From NCBI GenBank assembly GCA_900753245.1, contig CAADYJ010000061.1, forward strand, positions 1 through 8,076: a DNA stretch of 8,076 bases. The letters are read 5' to 3'. Positions 6,150 to 8,076 of this stretch are shown here, piece by piece (the stretch's first letter is position 1; each line of letters starts with the position of its first letter). The position numbers and the translations under genes were made by a program. The DNA comes from Clostridia bacterium. Lineage in GTDB: Bacteria > Bacillota > Clostridia > TANB77 > CAG-508. A model generated the notes under the pieces. That model was not told the origin of the DNA, made no database searches, and worked only from the letters and a program-made list of their open reading frames with translations.

Positions 6150-7163
6150 ATGAATTTAGAACAAAATAAATTAATAAGACCAGAAATAGAAGACATTCAA
6201 GAAGAAAATATGGAGTTATCATTAAGACCAAAATTTTTAAAAGAATATATAGGTCAAGATAAAGTAAAGGAAAATATGAAAATATATATAGAGGCAGCTA
6301 AAAAGAGAGGCGAGCCTCTTGACCATGTTTTATTATATGGACCACCAGGACTTGGAAAAACAACACTTGCTAATATTATTTCAAATGAAATGAAATCTAA
6401 TATAAAAATAACATCAGGTCCAGCAATTACAAAGCCAGGAGATTTAGCAGCAGTTCTTACAAGCTTATCAGAATTTGACGTTTTATTTATAGATGAAATA
6501 CATAGACTTAATAAAAATGTTGAAGAAATATTGTACCCAGCTCTTGAAGATTATACTTTAGATATAGTAATAGGACAAGGTCCAACTGCAAAATCAATAA
6601 GAATAGATTTACCTAAATTTACATTAATTGGAGCCACAACTAAAGCAGGTTCACTTACTACTCCATTAAGAGATAGATTTGGTATTGTACATAGGTTAGA
6701 ATTATATACAATAAAAGATTTAACAACAATAATAAAAAGATCAGCTAATATATTAAAAATAGAAATAGATGATGAATCAAGTGTAGAAATAGCAAGACGT
6801 TCGAGAGGAACACCGAGAATTGCTAATAGACTACTAAAAAGAGTTAGAGATTATGCTTTAGTATTAGGGGATGGAAACATTAATATAAAAATAGCTAAAA
6901 CGGCTTTAAATAGATTAGAAATAGATGAATTAGGATTAGACGAAATAGATAGAAAAATATTAGAAGTTATGATAGAAAAGTATGGAGGAAGACCAATAGG
7001 GATAGATACATTAGCTACAACAGTAGGAGAAGAAGTAGACACAATAGAAGATGTATATGAGCCATATTTAATACAAATAGGGTTTATATCTAGAACTCCA
7101 AGAGGTAGAATTCCATTAAAACAAGCATATGAACACATGGGAATACCATTTAACCAAGAATAG
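6150..7163 (+). CDS. ruvB: Holliday junction branch-migration ATPase RuvB
   Basis: RuvB is the hexameric AAA+ motor that, with RuvA, drives branch migration of Holliday junctions so RuvC can resolve them. The 337-residue protein is full length. LRPKFLKEYIGQDKVK spans 25-40, Walker A GPPGLGKT 64-71 and Walker B VLFIDEIHRL 111-120 (Asp115, Glu116). Sensor 1 (IGATT) lies at 160-164, the arginine finger in TPLRDRFG at 171-178 (Arg174), and the sensor 2 region RGTPRIANRLL at 219-229. The C-terminal winged-helix DNA-binding part includes DTIEDVYEPYLIQIGFISRTPRGR at 297-320. The ATG at 6150 follows GGAG (6139-6142) by 7 nt. In many bacteria ruvB directly follows ruvA. Here it follows a glycosyltransferase with no visible promoter or terminator between them, so it is probably read from the 5104-5132 promoter. 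Its codon use looks like its neighbours and gives no sign of transfer. Confidence 0.97.
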   Translation: MNLEQNKLIRPEIEDIQEENMELSLRPKFLKEYIGQDKVKENMKIYIEAAKKRGEPLDHVLLYGPPGLGKTTLANIISNEMKSNIKITSGPAITKPGDLAAVLTSLSEFDVLFIDEIHRLNKNVEEILYPALEDYTLDIVIGQGPTAKSIRIDLPKFTLIGATTKAGSLTTPLRDRFGIVHRLELYTIKDLTTIIKRSANILKIEIDDESSVEIARRSRGTPRIANRLLKRVRDYALVLGDGNINIKIAKTALNRLEIDELGLDEIDRKILEVMIEKYGGRPIGIDTLATTVGEEVDTIEDVYEPYLIQIGFISRTPRGRIPLKQAYEHMGIPFNQE

Positions 7164-7189
7164 ATAATAACAAAAGAGGAAAAAGAAAG

Positions 7190-8076
7190 ATGACCAATAT
7201 TTTTTATATTATTAATATTTTAACAGTAGGAATATTATTTCTTATAATAAAAAGACAAGATAAAAAAATAGATTTAATTCCGCAAACATGTATAATGTTT
7301 TTATGCGTTTTAGCATACCAAACATTAGAATGTATATTATTAAGCTATATTAATATTCCAATAAGCTTAAATATTTTATCAATTATTAATTTAATAACTA
7401 TTTTTTTATTAACAATAGCAATAAAGAAAAAAGGTATACAATCTTTTAAAATAGAAAAGAAAGATTTTTTAGCAATAATAATTTTATTGGTATTGGTTTC
7501 AACTATAAGCTATTGTGATGTAGGAAAAATTGAAGATATACGCTATTATTCAACAGATGCAAGTATTCACTATATAGCTGCAAAAGAATTTTATCAAAAT
7601 GATAAATTATTGTATAAAACAGAAGGAACTGAAACGTCTGGTCAAATGATGCCTATTGCATATACAAATGTGGGATTAATTTTTAAAGCATTAGAACCAA
7701 TTATAGGAGAAATGAATTTTTATAGGGCATTTATATTGTTTGATATAATAATATTTTTATTCAGTGCAATCTTATTTTACTTTATAATAAAAAATAAGAT
7801 GAATACAAAAATAGATTTTTTGATTGGAATAGTAGTTACAATAATATACATGCTAGGATATCCTTTAAATAATTTATTAAGTGGTTTTTACTACTTAGGA
7901 ATAGGATGTTTAGCAATAAATGGAATATTATATGTTTTAAAACAAAAAGAAAATAAGAATATGGTAACACTTAGCTTGTTAAATGTAACATTAATATTAT
8001 CGTATTCATTATTTGCTCCAGTAGTATATTTATCTATGTTTATATATTATTTAATAATTACACGTAAAAAATATAA
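7190..8076 (+). CDS. Polytopic membrane protein, N-terminal part (3' end outside window)
   Basis: The frame is open from the ATG at 7190 to the window edge, giving 295 visible residues with no stop. GAGGA (7176-7180) lies 9 nt before the ATG, and the gene starts 26 nt after the ruvB stop. About nine hydrophobic helices are visible, near 3-20, 32-53, 60-78, 91-108, 178-199, 206-224, 230-250, 258-275 and 276-292. Between the fourth and fifth is a long, probably extracytoplasmic loop (109-177) containing RYYSTDASIHYIAAKEF with Asp123. Four N-terminal helices followed by a long acidic loop and then more helices is the plan of the 631-residue protein upstream, and is typical of GT-C-like membrane glycosyltransferases or related polysaccharide proteins. 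No specific family is recognised. The function is inferred from topology and neighbourhood only, and the missing C-terminal part could change the call. Confidence 0.8.
   Translation, partial: MTNIFYIINILTVGILFLIIKRQDKKIDLIPQTCIMFLCVLAYQTLECILLSYINIPISLNILSIINLITIFLLTIAIKKKGIQSFKIEKKDFLAIIILLVLVSTISYCDVGKIEDIRYYSTDASIHYIAAKEFYQNDKLLYKTEGTETSGQMMPIAYTNVGLIFKALEPIIGEMNFYRAFILFDIIIFLFSAILFYFIIKNKMNTKIDFLIGIVVTIIYMLGYPLNNLLSGFYYLGIGCLAINGILYVLKQKENKNMVTLSLLNVTLILSYSLFAPVVYLSMFIYYLIITRKKY

Noticed and set aside
6851..7138. Reverse-strand 95-codon open frame
   Set aside because: It lies entirely antisense to the conserved C-terminal domain of ruvB and shows no motif or ribosome-binding site.
1..8076. 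Alternative genetic code with TGA as Trp, considered because of the high AT content
   Set aside because: All conserved Trp positions are TGG and all genes read through in the standard code without in-frame TGA.

Overview
The window is very AT-rich (roughly 30% G+C by eye). Strong AGGAG-type Shine-Dalgarno sites, AGA/ATA/TTA-biased codons, sigma-A-like promoters and a surface protein built of Big_2 plus clostridial hydrophobic-W (ChW) repeats all point to a low-GC Firmicute, most likely a gut-type member of Clostridia. Every gene supported here is on the + strand. The standard genetic code fits: Trp is TGG and every visible stop is TAA or TAG.

Layout. (1) Bases 2-1087 hold the C-terminal part of a secreted or surface repeat protein: the end of one Big_2 domain, then six ChW repeats arranged as two tandem three-repeat cassettes. 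A rho-independent terminator follows. (2) A promoter at 1193-1221 (extended -10) starts a compact three-gene operon. It contains rfbA (glucose-1-phosphate thymidylyltransferase), a 631-residue polytopic membrane protein with features of GT-C glycosyltransferases, and rfbB (dTDP-glucose 4,6-dehydratase). It closes at a perfect 13-bp terminator hairpin (5068-5102). (3) Directly after that U-tract is a second promoter with a consensus TATAAT. It reads into a GtrB/DPM1-like family 2 glycosyltransferase, then ruvB (Holliday-junction branch-migration ATPase), then a second polytopic membrane protein that runs off the right edge. The gaps in this second unit are about 30 nt with no visible terminator, so cotranscription is likely.

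How the genes may work together (inference). RfbA and RfbB convert glucose-1-phosphate and dTTP to dTDP-glucose and then dTDP-4-keto-6-deoxyglucose, a precursor of rhamnose or other deoxysugars. The GtrB-like enzyme probably loads a sugar on undecaprenyl phosphate at the inner membrane face. The GT-C-like membrane protein(s) could transfer such lipid-linked sugars to a cell-envelope acceptor outside. rfbC and rfbD are not in this window, so the final sugar cannot be read from it. ruvB is a housekeeping DNA-repair gene sitting within this glycan neighbourhood without ruvA beside it.

No tRNA, rRNA, CRISPR array, insertion sequence or clearly novel defence system was seen. The points most worth a second look are the duplicated ChW cassette, the rfbA-membrane protein-rfbB operon without rfbC/rfbD, the split location of ruvB, and the two uncharacterised membrane proteins.
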